6,096 bases of DNA, taken from NCBI GenBank assembly GCA_019247235.1, contig JAFAPG010000843.1, positions 1 to 6,096 of the forward strand, in the 5' to 3' direction. Under the pieces are notes generated by a model, which ran no database searches, was not told where the DNA came from, and was given only the letters and a program-made list of their open reading frames with translations. This document shows positions 5,965-6,096 of the stretch, piece after piece (the first letter of the stretch is position 1; each line of letters starts with the position of its first letter). The position numbers and the translations under genes were made by a program. This DNA comes from Acidobacteriota bacterium (GTDB lineage: Bacteria; Acidobacteriota; Terriglobia; Terriglobales; Acidobacteriaceae).

Positions 5965-6096
5965 ATGGACGAAAGAAGGCAATATAAGAACCGAATCGAG
6001 CTGCTGCAGGGAACACTCGACATGCTTATTCTTCAGACGCTGCAATGGGGACCGCAGCATGGATATGGCATTGTCCAGGCGATTCGTTTGCGATCC
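5965..6096 (+). CDS. PadR-family transcriptional regulator, N-terminal part (partial, runs off right edge)
   Basis: The 44 visible residues are the start of a PadR winged-helix DNA-binding domain: after a short charged leader (MDERRQYKNR) comes IELLQGTLDMLILQTLQWGPQHGYGI (about 11-37), with the family hallmarks LLQGTLD and HGYGI. PadR proteins of this kind usually repress neighbouring membrane-protein genes and are commonly found next to ADOP permease genes in Acidobacteriota. ATG at 5965 has no Shine-Dalgarno at a useful distance. An in-frame GTG at 5953 has GGGAG 4 bases upstream and would add four residues (VSTP, the V read as Met), so it is a real alternative start. The gene is divergent from the complete permease. 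The usual arrangement is co-oriented, so its main target may be a permease gene beyond the right edge. Probably autoregulated through the dyad just upstream (inference). Confidence 0.9.
   Translation, partial: MDERRQYKNRIELLQGTLDMLILQTLQWGPQHGYGIVQAIRLRS

Noticed and set aside
5778..6023. Minus-strand open frame of 81 residues
   Set aside because: It overlaps the start of the padR-type gene and its promoter and has no recognisable features.
1..6096. CRISPR array, insertion sequence, phage genes or defence system
   Set aside because: No regularly spaced repeats, transposase, integrase or effector domains are visible; the coding content is permeases, one peptidase and one regulator.

Overview
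The window looks like chromosomal DNA of an acidobacterium, most likely class Terriglobia. The main reason is that two permeases of the ADOP type (acidobacterial duplicated orphan permease, a MacB/FtsX-like family greatly expanded in Acidobacteriota) occur together with the start of a PadR-family repressor, the regulator usually found beside ADOP genes. Base composition is moderately GC-rich, which fits. Lineage is inferred from gene families only; there is no rRNA or other marker here.

Layout. Positions 1-592 (+) carry the C-terminal quarter of a first ADOP permease, followed at once by a hairpin with a T-rich tail that looks like an intrinsic terminator. Positions 593-1337 hold no gene I can support. 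A secreted S41-family (tricorn/IRBP-like) serine peptidase homologue lies on the minus strand at 1338-2555. It has its own sigma-70-like promoter and Shine-Dalgarno, and these place its start at a GTG rather than at the upstream ATG. Positions 2556-2997 are non-coding apart from those signals and contain a nested inverted repeat. A complete 837-residue ADOP permease lies on the minus strand at 2998-5511. A 453-bp divergent spacer (5512-5964) separates it from a PadR-family regulator that starts at about 5965 (+) and runs off the right edge. A 37-bp near-perfect dyad overlapping the candidate -10 element sits just before that regulator and is the best operator candidate in the window.

How the parts relate. 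ADOP proteins have the MacB fold twice (two periplasmic core domains, two FtsX domains) but no adjacent ATPase gene, so their substrates and energy source are not evident here. The regulator probably controls its own promoter and perhaps an ADOP gene beyond the right edge, as such pairs are usually co-oriented; control of the divergent ADOP is possible but not shown. The peptidase appears to be a stand-alone exported enzyme with its own transcript.

I found no CRISPR array, tRNA, rRNA, transposase or phage gene, and no clear novel multi-gene system. The points most worth a second look are the PadR dyad, the peptidase start and active-site features, and the unusually high non-coding share (about 27%).
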